A stretch of 64,000 nucleotides of DNA, taken from GCA-2748575 sp965222725 (GTDB lineage Bacteria > Pseudomonadota > Gammaproteobacteria > Pseudomonadales > Ketobacteraceae). The notes below the pieces were generated by a model. That model did no database searches. It was not told the DNA's origin and worked only from the letters and a program-made list of their open reading frames with translations. The first letter of the stretch is position 1, and each line of letters starts with the position of its first letter. A program made the position numbers and the translations under genes. Shown here piece by piece: positions 44,996 through 52,740 of the stretch. The stretch lies in contig OZ244969.1 in NCBI GenBank assembly GCA_965222725.1, positions 1,736,001 to 1,800,000 of the forward strand. The letters are read 5' to 3'.

Positions 44996-46732
44996 ATGAA
45001 GTATCTAGCCATGGCAGGCGCGCTTGTGCTTGGCCTTTCTTCCTGGCATGCCAGTGCAGAAGATAATCCACAAGGTGATTCGCAGGATGGCCCCCGGCGG
45101 CCACCGGCGGTAAGCACCGAAGATCTGCTGAATATTCTGATACAACAGGGTCTGATTGATCAGTCGCAAGTGAAAGAGATCGTTAAAAAAGCCCAGGATA
45201 AAACCCGGGCCGGATTCAATGGTTCAGTGGAAACGGTTGAGGAATCCGAAGCAGACCAGCCCCAGGAAGTGGAAGATGGTGTGGTGCGAGTGCCCTACGT
45301 GCCGGACTATATAAAGGAAGAAATCCGCGACAAGGTGCGCCTGGAGCTGCGCGAGGAAGTAGTGGGGGATGTGATGTCCCAGGCCGAGAAAGAACGCTGG
45401 GGTGTGCCGGGAACCACACCCGACTGGACTCACCGTATCAAGGTGACCGGCGATGTGCGCCTGCGGACAGAGAGCACTATTTTTGATGACAAAAACAATG
45501 ATGACTTGAGCAAAAGAGCCTACGTTGATTTCAACAAGATCAATGACGCTGGCGTACGGGAAGAGGATATATCAGATCAAATCAATATCACCGATAATCG
45601 CACGCGTCTCAGAACCCGTATGAGGCTGGGTATCAAAGCGGAAGTAACTCCTGGCTTTAATGCCGAGGCTCGGCTGGTTACCGGTAAAAGTTCTGATCCC
45701 GTTTCAGAGAATCAGACACTGGGTAATTACGGCAAGAGTTTTGAACTGAGTCTGGATCGCGCGAACCTGCAATATAAAAGCTTTGAAAATAACCTGCAGG
45801 TAGTGGGTGGCCGCTTCAAAAACCCGTTTTTCCACACGGACCTGGTCTGGGACAGCGATTACCATTTTGACGGTGTTGCAGCGACTTATTGGTTTAATCG
45901 GGGTAATACCTGGGAAGATGATGATATCCAGATGGATCCCTATGTGCGTGGTGGCGTCTTCCCGCTGGATGAATTTGCGGAATCAGAAAGCGATCGCTGG
46001 TTGTATGGACTGCAAACCGGTTTTCATTATACCTGGTGGGATCAGGATGTATTCTCCATGGGGCTGGCTTACTACCATTACGAAAATATTACAGGTGATT
46101 ACAATTCTCCGGGTGGCAGAGAAAAGGACTATACAGCGCCTGGATTTCTGCAAAAGGGGAATACTCTCTATAACCTGAAAAATGATACCGACGGAAATGA
46201 TCCTGCAGAGGTACTCTATGGCCTGCTGGGTGAATACCGACTGCTTAATCTGACCATGCAATACGATATCGCTGCCTTTGCGCCTCATCATGTCATTCTG
46301 ACCCTGGATCTGGTACAGAATATCGGGCTGGATGAAGATGAAATGCGCGAACGTTTCAGCCGAACCAATAATGATACCGTGGTGAACACCACTGTCACAT
46401 CAGAGTCAGATATTTCTGGTAAAGATGGGATTGAAGAACGGGATTTTGGCTACCAGCTCGGCGTTACCTTTGGCTGGCCGGTGGTATCCAAGCGCGGCGA
46501 CTGGCAGGCATCGCTGATGATCAGAAATCTTGAGCGTGATGCGGTGCTGGACGCCTTTGCAGATTCTGACTTCCATCTGGGTGGTACCGATGGCAAAGGG
46601 TTTATTCTGGAAGGCAAATACGGCCTGTGGGAAGAAACCTGGATGCAGTTCCGCTGGCTCAGTTCGGAAGCAATTCATGGTAATGAGCTGGGTGTGGACA
46701 TCTATCAGATAGATGTGAACGCCCGCTTTTAA
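44996..46732 (+). CDS. Putative outer-membrane porin with periplasmic coiled-coil N-terminus
   Basis: 578 residues. Signal peptide about 1-21 (ending ASA). An acidic N-terminal region of about 150 residues contains LLNILIQQGLIDQSQVKEI and a charged helical stretch (EEIRDKVRLELREEV), then WTHRIKVTGDVRLRTE opens a C-terminal beta-barrel with alternating hydrophobic/aromatic strands that ends in phenylalanine. This is the architecture of the family annotated as 'putative porin' (Porin_5-like). There is no TonB box or plug domain that I can see, so it is not a classic TonB-dependent receptor. It lies 39 bases after tonB. Confidence 0.8.
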   Translation: MKYLAMAGALVLGLSSWHASAEDNPQGDSQDGPRRPPAVSTEDLLNILIQQGLIDQSQVKEIVKKAQDKTRAGFNGSVETVEESEADQPQEVEDGVVRVPYVPDYIKEEIRDKVRLELREEVVGDVMSQAEKERWGVPGTTPDWTHRIKVTGDVRLRTESTIFDDKNNDDLSKRAYVDFNKINDAGVREEDISDQINITDNRTRLRTRMRLGIKAEVTPGFNAEARLVTGKSSDPVSENQTLGNYGKSFELSLDRANLQYKSFENNLQVVGGRFKNPFFHTDLVWDSDYHFDGVAATYWFNRGNTWEDDDIQMDPYVRGGVFPLDEFAESESDRWLYGLQTGFHYTWWDQDVFSMGLAYYHYENITGDYNSPGGREKDYTAPGFLQKGNTLYNLKNDTDGNDPAEVLYGLLGEYRLLNLTMQYDIAAFAPHHVILTLDLVQNIGLDEDEMRERFSRTNNDTVVNTTVTSESDISGKDGIEERDFGYQLGVTFGWPVVSKRGDWQASLMIRNLERDAVLDAFADSDFHLGGTDGKGFILEGKYGLWEETWMQFRWLSSEAIHGNELGVDIYQIDVNARF

Positions 46733-46744
46733 CGGAGGTCTCCT

Positions 46745-47338
46745 ATGAAGACTATCAGCCTGATGCTGGCGGCGTTGCTGCTGATGCCCGGTGCTGCCTT
46801 TGCCGACAAGGCATTGCAAAACGCGCTGGCAAAAGCGCAGTTTATGTTACGCCAGGCCAATGCAGAAAAAATCACCCTGCAAAAAGAAAAAAACGAGCTG
46901 CAACAGGCATTTGATGCCTATAAGGAAGAAAAAGAACAGGAAATCCGCAGCAAGGAAAAGGGTAACAAGAAACTCTCGGGGCAGATCAGTGATATCAAGG
47001 ACAGGTACGTGGCCCTGCACGGCGAGTTCAATGAGCTGCGCGGCCGCTATATCGAAACCCTGCAGGAAAACAAGCAGCTGCAATCCAACCTGAATATCCA
47101 GAAAGAGAATTTTCAGCTGTGTTTTGATAATAATCGCAAGCTGTTTGATGTGAACCAGGAGATTCTTTCCCAGTACGAAGGCAAGGGTTTCTGGGAAGTG
47201 GTGAATCAGAAGGAACCCATGCTGGGCCTGAAACAGGTGGAAATAGAAAACCTGGTGCAGGAATACCAGTACAAGAATGAAGACCTTCTGGTGTCCGAAG
47301 CCTTGCTGAACGAATCCAGAGAACAGCAGATACCCTGA
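46745..47338 (+). CDS. Periplasmic coiled-coil protein of unknown function
   Basis: 197 residues. Signal peptide about 1-20 (AAFA). Most of the mature protein is a Lys/Glu/Gln-rich coiled-coil (about 25-125) with heptad-like spacing. A more globular tail has a single cysteine (FQLCFDNNRKLFDVN) and KGFWEVVNQKEPMLGLKQVE. I do not recognise a family. It is 12 bases after the porin gene, with a GGAGG site, so it belongs to the same operon. A periplasmic scaffold or chaperone that links inner- and outer-membrane parts is a reasonable guess but only that. Confidence 0.75.
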   Translation: MKTISLMLAALLLMPGAAFADKALQNALAKAQFMLRQANAEKITLQKEKNELQQAFDAYKEEKEQEIRSKEKGNKKLSGQISDIKDRYVALHGEFNELRGRYIETLQENKQLQSNLNIQKENFQLCFDNNRKLFDVNQEILSQYEGKGFWEVVNQKEPMLGLKQVEIENLVQEYQYKNEDLLVSEALLNESREQQIP

Positions 47339-47390
47339 TAGCTGCTCCTGTCAGATAGATAATACCAGCATTTTCTGTTACCGGTTCTGA

Positions 47391-47420
47391 AGCCCGGCCA
47401 TTTATGGTCGGGCTTTTTTG
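47391..47420 (+). terminator. Rho-independent terminator ending the TPS/TonB operon
   Basis: A 10-bp stem with one G-U pair (47391-47400 with 47405-47414), a TTTA loop and a run of six T. It marks the end of the run of genes that begins with the FhaC-like transporter. Confidence 0.9.
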
Positions 47421-47719
47421 GTTTCCGGGCTTTGAATCAGGTTTTATGAATCCCTGATTTTCCCCTCCCGATGAAAAATTACCTTTCTGGTTGTCCGATT
47501 CAGGTCTGTTTTCAGGCGCTGGCCGTTTTATTGCTTAAATACCCGGCAATTTCAATATTCCCGCAATATTTCTTATGTCGCCCTGTCACTACTTTGTATT
47601 TCAAAATTCACCCAAAAAGATGCTCAAGTTGCTACATTATGGGCCATGAAAAAAGCTTAAAACGTAAAGCAATTCAGTGTGTTCCAGAGTGCTTGTTGAT
47701 TGACGTAATGGGGGTTTAA
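47421..47719. other. Intergenic region with regulatory signal, no credible gene
   Basis: About 300 bases upstream of the ribbon-helix-helix gene. An 82-codon open frame (47471-47719) has no family-like sequence, no ribosome-binding site and an odd composition, so I do not call it. The sigma-54-like element at 47520-47535 is the main content. Confidence 0.6.
47520..47535 (+). promoter_or_regulatory. Candidate sigma-54 (RpoN) -24/-12 promoter
   Basis: TGGC at 47520-47523 and TTGCT at 47531-47535 give the invariant GG and GC doublets (47521-47522 and 47533-47534) exactly 10 bases apart, with matches to TGGC-N7-TTGCW. It faces the ribbon-helix-helix/PEP-CTERM gene pair whose first ATG is 185 bases downstream. 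From what I know of PEP-CTERM systems, several are controlled by RpoN with the PrsK/PrsR regulators, which makes this placement meaningful. No enhancer site was identified. Confidence 0.6.
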
Positions 47720-48268
47720 ATGAGTCAAAAAAAGCAGAGCGTTTCGGTGCGGCTCAGTGAGTCGGATCTGAGAAAAATAAAAGACATTTCCAAAAGATTG
47801 GGGGTGAAAGATTCAGAGTTGTTCCGCTTCATTATCAAAAACACCCTGGCCAAACTCCTGCCTTTTCAGAATGAAGGCGTAAAAGGCGTGGACCTGATTC
47901 CCGCGCTTATCGATTGTGCCGGTGACCTTTCCCATTATCTGGACATTGATACGGATCATCTTGAGGAAATCGTGAACGGTGGTGTGCGCGACCCGGAGAA
48001 GCGGGTGGAAAAGGCAGATCTGGATATGCTGGCGCTGGCAAGCGTGGGTGCATCCTATGTGAGCTATAAGTTATCCGAGCTGCGCAGCCAGCCGGTGGAC
48101 GAAGCCAAACTGGAAGATGCCCTGCGGGAATACCTGTACGGTAAATATCTGGGTGGCGACGAAGTGAATACGGGGGAAAACCGGAGTGTAGCGGTAAAAA
48201 AGCCGGTGGTCCCTATCAATCAGAAAACTGACAGGATAATTGTGGGAGGAAAACATTATGTTCAGTAA
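47720..48268 (+). CDS. Ribbon-helix-helix-like DNA-binding protein (putative regulator)
   Basis: 182 residues. The N-terminus QSVSVRLSESDLRKIKDIS and then LGVKDSELFRFIIKNTLAKL has the strand-helix-helix pattern of ribbon-helix-helix (MetJ/Arc-type) proteins. The remaining 130 residues, with helices and an acidic stretch, are not recognised. No signal peptide. The ATG has only a weak GGGGG site upstream. The last 11 bases overlap the start of the PEP-CTERM gene, so translation of the two is probably coupled. It may be an autoregulator of the surface locus. The DNA-binding call rests on pattern only. Confidence 0.65.
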   Translation: MSQKKQSVSVRLSESDLRKIKDISKRLGVKDSELFRFIIKNTLAKLLPFQNEGVKGVDLIPALIDCAGDLSHYLDIDTDHLEEIVNGGVRDPEKRVEKADLDMLALASVGASYVSYKLSELRSQPVDEAKLEDALREYLYGKYLGGDEVNTGENRSVAVKKPVVPINQKTDRIIVGGKHYVQ

Positions 48269-48875
48269 AGGAATCCGGTTGCTCGCCGTAATGGCGGCGC
48301 CCTTTGTTTGTATGTCTCAGGCGGCGGCGCTGACCATCAGCAGCCAATTGGGTAGTGGTCATCTTGTGATTGATCAGCCAGCCATTGCGGAGACAGTGTG
48401 GAATGGTGGTGCTGGTGATAACCAGATAGAGCCGGGTTCTGTGATTACGCCCATAAGCCCTGCACCACAGCAGGTGCTTTACGAGAGTGTAGAGTTTGTC
48501 AACGGCACCGAAGCCAATGTCACCAGCCTGGGTGGCCTGATGCAGGGAGAATACCAGCTGACCCTGACTGACTTCGTGTTCCCGTCAGCCTTTGAAGCCC
48601 TGGGAGCGACTATCAGTACGGCGACAGAGGTCATCGATCAGGTGCTGCTGGGCGACGGCCAGACACAGGGCATATTGAACTTTAATATTGCCGGCAGCGA
48701 TTCCTATTACCTGTCAGTATTTGGCATGGCATCCGGCGATTACAATCTGGGGCTGTATGGAATTGAGCTGCAATCTGTGAGTGTGGCGGCAGTACCTTTA
48801 CCCCCTGCTGCCTTTCTTATGCTGTTCGGTCTAGGAACTCTGGCGTTTGTAAAGCGTCAAAAAATCCGCTCATAA
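48258..48875 (+). CDS. Secreted PEP-CTERM-type protein (second copy type)
   Basis: 205 residues. Signal peptide about 1-24 (ending QAAA). The body is rich in Gly, Val, Ser and acidic residues and is not recognised; it shows beta-rich stretches such as EYQLTLTDFVFPSAFEALG and YYLSVFGMASGDYNLGLYG. The C-terminus is VPLPPAAFLMLFGLGTLAF followed by VKRQKIRS, a PEP-CTERM-type sorting signal: Pro-rich motif, hydrophobic helix, basic tail. ATG 48258 overlaps the end of the upstream gene and has a GGAGG site 7-8 bases before it. It lies directly before the EPS cluster and probably interacts with the polysaccharide. Confidence 0.83.
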   Translation: MFSKGIRLLAVMAAPFVCMSQAAALTISSQLGSGHLVIDQPAIAETVWNGGAGDNQIEPGSVITPISPAPQQVLYESVEFVNGTEANVTSLGGLMQGEYQLTLTDFVFPSAFEALGATISTATEVIDQVLLGDGQTQGILNFNIAGSDSYYLSVFGMASGDYNLGLYGIELQSVSVAAVPLPPAAFLMLFGLGTLAFVKRQKIRS

Positions 48876-48890
48876 AATCTGTTCTGCCTG

Positions 48891-48926
48891 AGCAGCCATT
48901 CGTGATCTGAACGAATGGCTGCTTTT
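48891..48926 (+). terminator. Rho-independent terminator after the PEP-CTERM gene
   Basis: A 13-bp perfect stem (48891-48903 with 48911-48923), a 7-base loop and a short T run. It isolates the regulator/PEP-CTERM pair from the EPS genes. Confidence 0.85.
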
Positions 48927-49089
48927 GCGTCTGTTTTACTCTTATTAAGTCAGTTCCTTAACGGGTATATGACAATTGTGTGATATTTGGCTATCGCTTG
49001 ATCTGAAAACTTTGTTAGTGAAAGAAATCCGAAACACATCTTTCATAAACTAGAGCCCATCAGTTATCTGGATCAGGAAGAAGTTATCA

Positions 49090-49665
49090 ATGTTTATCCG
49101 GCAGTCTGTGCGACAGCACACCGCAACTTTCCGCTTTCTGTTGCTGGCGGTTTCTCTGTTCGTTGGCAATGTGGCCATGGCTGATAGCGAATACCGCCTG
49201 CAACCCGGGGATATTGTGGAAGTCTCTGTATGGAAAGAACAGGATTTGCAGCGGGATTTGCTGGTATCACCGGATGGACGTGTTTCCTTTCCCCTGGTGG
49301 GGCACTTGCAGGCAGCAGGAAAAACCGTTGAAGCGTTGAATCAGGAGTTTATCCGCAAGCTTGCTGTGTATATTCCTGAACCCAGTGTCACTGTATTGCT
49401 CAAGGATACTGCCGGCAGCCGATTTTTTGTGATCGGCAAGGTAAACCGCCCGGGGCAGTACCCCATGAATCAGCCGGTGACGGTTTTACAGGCACTGAGC
49501 ATGGCGGGTGGCACCACCACCTATGCCAAAACGGAAGACATCAAGGTGGTGCGCAGCGCCGACACCCAAAGCGCCATACCGTTTAATTATGATGATATTA
49601 AAGACGGGGAAAAACTGACCCAGAACATTCGTTTGCAAAGCGGCGATGTTGTGGTAGTGCCCTGA
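49090..49665 (+). CDS. Polysaccharide export outer-membrane protein (Wza/EpsE-like)
   Basis: 191 residues. Signal peptide about 1-31 (AMA), then a Poly_export domain (EYRLQPGDIVEVSVWKEQDL, VSPDGRVSFPLVG) and a SLBB domain (FFVIGKVNRPGQYPMN, LQALSMAGGTT). It is short compared with Wza (379 aa): it lacks a lipobox cysteine and further SLBB domains, which fits the exosortase-type EpsE rather than capsule Wza. First gene of the EPS cluster; 214 bases upstream carry a terminator and a leader but no clear promoter. Confidence 0.92.
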   Translation: MFIRQSVRQHTATFRFLLLAVSLFVGNVAMADSEYRLQPGDIVEVSVWKEQDLQRDLLVSPDGRVSFPLVGHLQAAGKTVEALNQEFIRKLAVYIPEPSVTVLLKDTAGSRFFVIGKVNRPGQYPMNQPVTVLQALSMAGGTTTYAKTEDIKVVRSADTQSAIPFNYDDIKDGEKLTQNIRLQSGDVVVVP

Positions 49666-49670
49666 CCCCC

Positions 49671-50912
49671 ATGGCGAAGTTGATGGACAAAACCCCTGTG
49701 CCCATGGGAATGCGCCTGTTGCCGCTCTTTGCTTTATTGTTCGGTTCGTTCGTTCATGGCGCGGAAAACCGGATCACGGCAAACCTGGGGTTAGCGGTAT
49801 TTGCGGACAATAACTATGGCCTGGATACCGCAGATAAAGATGCAGTGGCCGGTTCGCGTCAGATAGCAGGAATAGAATACAGCCGTCGTACGGAAATCAG
49901 CGGCTGGGAGCTGGGGGCGGATGTAACCGATACCTACCTCAGAGAAAGTGAACAGAATGAAACGGATTTTTATGATCTGTCCGGTAAATACGATCGGCGC
50001 TGGTTGCGCAGCACATTTAACGGCGAACTCAGCACCCGGCATGACAGTACCCTGAGCGATGAATTGCTTGCTACCGGGCCTGCTACCGTGGATGTGGACC
50101 GGGAACGTCACCGGGCTGTGTTGCAGGGTAACCACTACCTGTCGGAAACCCTGTTGCTGGGGGCAAACCTGAACGGGGAAGCGGTAAATTTTAAAGACAA
50201 TAGCGCATCGCTGACCGAGTACCATTATTACGCGCTCAGTGTGCAGCCCCGGTGGTTATACAGTCCCCAGGCATCGGTGTTTGTCAGTTTGTCTGCGGAC
50301 AAAGTGGCTTACCAGGACAGAACCCGGGCCGATTTGCAGGGCCGGTTTCAGGACAGTTTTCCCGATGAGATCAGTTCCCGTGGTCTGGGGGCTGGCTGGG
50401 CCTACCGGGCCAGCGAAACACTGGACTATAGCCTGAGCCTGGGTTATCGGGAGTCCCGTTATAAAACAGCTCTGGTGGCAGTTTTTCTGGAAGAGCCTTT
50501 GATCGACAAGGAGTCGGGCACCGGAATCACCATAGACGGCAGCCTGAACTACACCGGTGAAAGGTCGGCTGTCAGTTTGAATGCACGACAACAGGCCAGA
50601 CCCAACAGTGCCGGGGACGTGGTGGATGAGCGAACCCTATCCGTTGGACATCGCTATAACCTGAATGCAACGGCGTTTTTGGCCACGGACCTGAGTTATA
50701 CCGAGCAGCGCAGCGAGCTGGAAAGCCAGCAGGCGGATGATCTGGATTCGCTGCGGGCCAACATGCGGCTGGTATACCGGTACCGGGAAAACCTGGAGCT
50801 GTTCAGCAATGTCCGTTACCTGGCCAGGGAACTGGTTAACACGGATGAGAAAGCCGAATCCTCCCGGTTGGAGTTTGGTTTACGCTGGAACCTGCAGCCG
50901 TTGATCTGGTAA
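49671..50912 (+). CDS. Outer-membrane beta-barrel protein of the exosortase EPS cluster
   Basis: 413 residues. A signal peptide (about 14-31, ending HGA) precedes a beta-barrel: repeated strands of alternating hydrophobic and polar residues with many Tyr, Arg and Trp, and a C-terminal LQPLIW. It resembles the uncharacterised outer-membrane proteins that regularly follow the Wza-like gene in XrtA clusters. It may be the outer-membrane pore or a surface anchor of the polysaccharide. It is 5 bases after the export gene. Confidence 0.8.
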   Translation: MAKLMDKTPVPMGMRLLPLFALLFGSFVHGAENRITANLGLAVFADNNYGLDTADKDAVAGSRQIAGIEYSRRTEISGWELGADVTDTYLRESEQNETDFYDLSGKYDRRWLRSTFNGELSTRHDSTLSDELLATGPATVDVDRERHRAVLQGNHYLSETLLLGANLNGEAVNFKDNSASLTEYHYYALSVQPRWLYSPQASVFVSLSADKVAYQDRTRADLQGRFQDSFPDEISSRGLGAGWAYRASETLDYSLSLGYRESRYKTALVAVFLEEPLIDKESGTGITIDGSLNYTGERSAVSLNARQQARPNSAGDVVDERTLSVGHRYNLNATAFLATDLSYTEQRSELESQQADDLDSLRANMRLVYRYRENLELFSNVRYLARELVNTDEKAESSRLEFGLRWNLQPLIW

Positions 50913-50992
50913 TGGGCAGTTTACCAGGTTTACCAGGCTTAACAGGATAAGCAGGAAACACAGGACACACTGAAAAAGAGGACAGGTAACAC

Positions 50993-52729
50993 GTGGAATC
51001 GCGGTTTAGTTTGGCAGAATACCTTAGAGCCCTGCAGCGTCGTAAAAAAGTCGCCTTGCTGTGTTTTATGCTGGTGGCAGTGGCCAGTATCAGCTATGCC
51101 ATTCTGGCAAAGCCCACCTATCGATCGTCAGCCACTATTCTGATCGAGCAACAGGAAATTCCCCAGGATCTGGTGCGTTCAACCGTCACCAGCTTTGCGG
51201 ATCAGCGGATTCAGATGACCATACAAAGGGTCATGACCTTTGCCAAACTGAGTGAGCTGATTAAAAAGCATGACCTGTACCGGGATGAACGGGAAAAAGA
51301 ACCACTGGAAGTGGTGGTGGAACAAATGCGTGAGGATATCAATCATCGCATGATCAGCGCCGAGGTGGTGGACCCCCGTAGCGGTCGGCCGGTGGAGGCG
51401 ACTATTGCCTTCAGTATTGCCTACCAGAATGAAAGTGCCAAAACCGCTCAGACTGTTGCCAATGAATTAACGTCGTTATTTCTGAAAGAGAATATTCGTA
51501 ACCGAACCGAAATGGCCGAAGAGGCTGAATCCTTTCTCTCCGCCGAGGTGCAGCGACTGGAGAGAAAATCCGTTGAGCTGGAACGCCTGCTGGCAGAATT
51601 CAAGGAAGAAAACCTGCGTAAACTGCCACAATTGACCGACCTCAATATCAACCTGCTTGACCGGGCCGAACGGGAGTATTTTGATCTCAGCCGTCAGATT
51701 CAGGCGCTGGAAGAACGCAAGGTGTACCTGGAATCCCAGTTGAGCCAGCAGGATCCACAGGCTGCCACCGTGGGGGATTCCAGGGACACGGTGCTGACGC
51801 CCGCTGCCCGGACCAGAATGTTGCAAAACCGTTACCTGTCACTGCAGGCGAAGTATTCCGACAAGCATCCGGATGTCATCAAAACCAAACGGGAGCTTGA
51901 TAAGCTGATTGGTGACGGTGAGTTGCCCCAGGACAAACGTTTTGTGAATCAGCAGCTGGAAATCTACGAAGTGGAACTCGCTGCCTTGCGCACCGAATAC
52001 GGCAGCGAGCACCCGGAGGTAACGGCACTGGAAAAAACAGTGGCACGATTCCGTGCAAGCGCGGACTCACTGCAGGCAAACGATAGCAGTGAAGCGCAGC
52101 AGGGAGCGGATAATCCCGCCTACGTGCAACTGGCTGCGTCCCTTGAAGCGGTAAAGGTGGATCTGCAGCATTTCCGGGAAAGCCGGATAAAAGCAAAGAA
52201 CAAACTGGACCGGCTGGAGCAGTCATTACTGGATGCGCCGGCTGTGGAACAGCAATACCGGGCGCTATCGCGGGATTACGAAAATACCTCCCGCAAATAT
52301 CAGGAACTGAAATCCAAACAACTGGAAGCGGGGCTTGCCAGAAGTCTGGAACAGGAACGCAAGGGTGAACGTTTTACACTGATTGAGCCGCCATTGCTGC
52401 CGGTAAAACCGGTGAGCCCGAACCGGCCGCTGATTGTGGTGGCAGGACTGGTGTTTGCCATTGCCGCAGGGCTTGGCGTGGTGTTTCTGCTGGAAAAAAC
52501 CGATTACACGATACGCACGCAAAGCGCCCTTAAGCAGTTTACCGGCGCCAATCCCCTGGCAGTGATCCCCCACATCACAACGGTTGAGGAAGTGGTGGCC
52601 CGGAAAAGAACCAATGCCTTGGTGCTGGCGGCGTTAGCAGCGTCGCTGATTGCGGTAACCATCACCGTGCATCTGGCGCTGATGCCCCTGGATGTGCTCT
52701 GGTACGTTGCCCTGCGTAAACTGGGTTAG
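50993..52729 (+). CDS. Polysaccharide chain-length determinant (Wzz/GumC-type)
   Basis: 578 residues. Two Wzz-type membrane segments: TM1 at about 19-40, and a second at about 480-502 after a proline-rich PVKPVSPNRP motif. The large periplasmic part between them is a long coiled-coil (AQRLERKSVELERLLAEFKEE-like stretches), as in PCP-2 proteins. There is one further hydrophobic segment close to the C-terminus (about 540-565). The start is GTG at 50993 with an AGAGGACAG site. The kinase domain is separate (next gene). It controls chain length and export of the polysaccharide. Confidence 0.92.
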   Translation: MESRFSLAEYLRALQRRKKVALLCFMLVAVASISYAILAKPTYRSSATILIEQQEIPQDLVRSTVTSFADQRIQMTIQRVMTFAKLSELIKKHDLYRDEREKEPLEVVVEQMREDINHRMISAEVVDPRSGRPVEATIAFSIAYQNESAKTAQTVANELTSLFLKENIRNRTEMAEEAESFLSAEVQRLERKSVELERLLAEFKEENLRKLPQLTDLNINLLDRAEREYFDLSRQIQALEERKVYLESQLSQQDPQAATVGDSRDTVLTPAARTRMLQNRYLSLQAKYSDKHPDVIKTKRELDKLIGDGELPQDKRFVNQQLEIYEVELAALRTEYGSEHPEVTALEKTVARFRASADSLQANDSSEAQQGADNPAYVQLAASLEAVKVDLQHFRESRIKAKNKLDRLEQSLLDAPAVEQQYRALSRDYENTSRKYQELKSKQLEAGLARSLEQERKGERFTLIEPPLLPVKPVSPNRPLIVVAGLVFAIAAGLGVVFLLEKTDYTIRTQSALKQFTGANPLAVIPHITTVEEVVARKRTNALVLAALAASLIAVTITVHLALMPLDVLWYVALRKLG

Positions 52730-52740
52730 GAGATAGCGGT

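Noticed and set aside
44996..46732. TonB-dependent receptor
   Set aside because: No plug domain or N-terminal TonB box could be seen and the length (578 aa) is short; the sequence fits a putative porin better.
47471..47719. 82-codon open frame before the ribbon-helix-helix gene
   Set aside because: No ribosome-binding site, atypical Cys-rich composition, and it overlaps a likely promoter.
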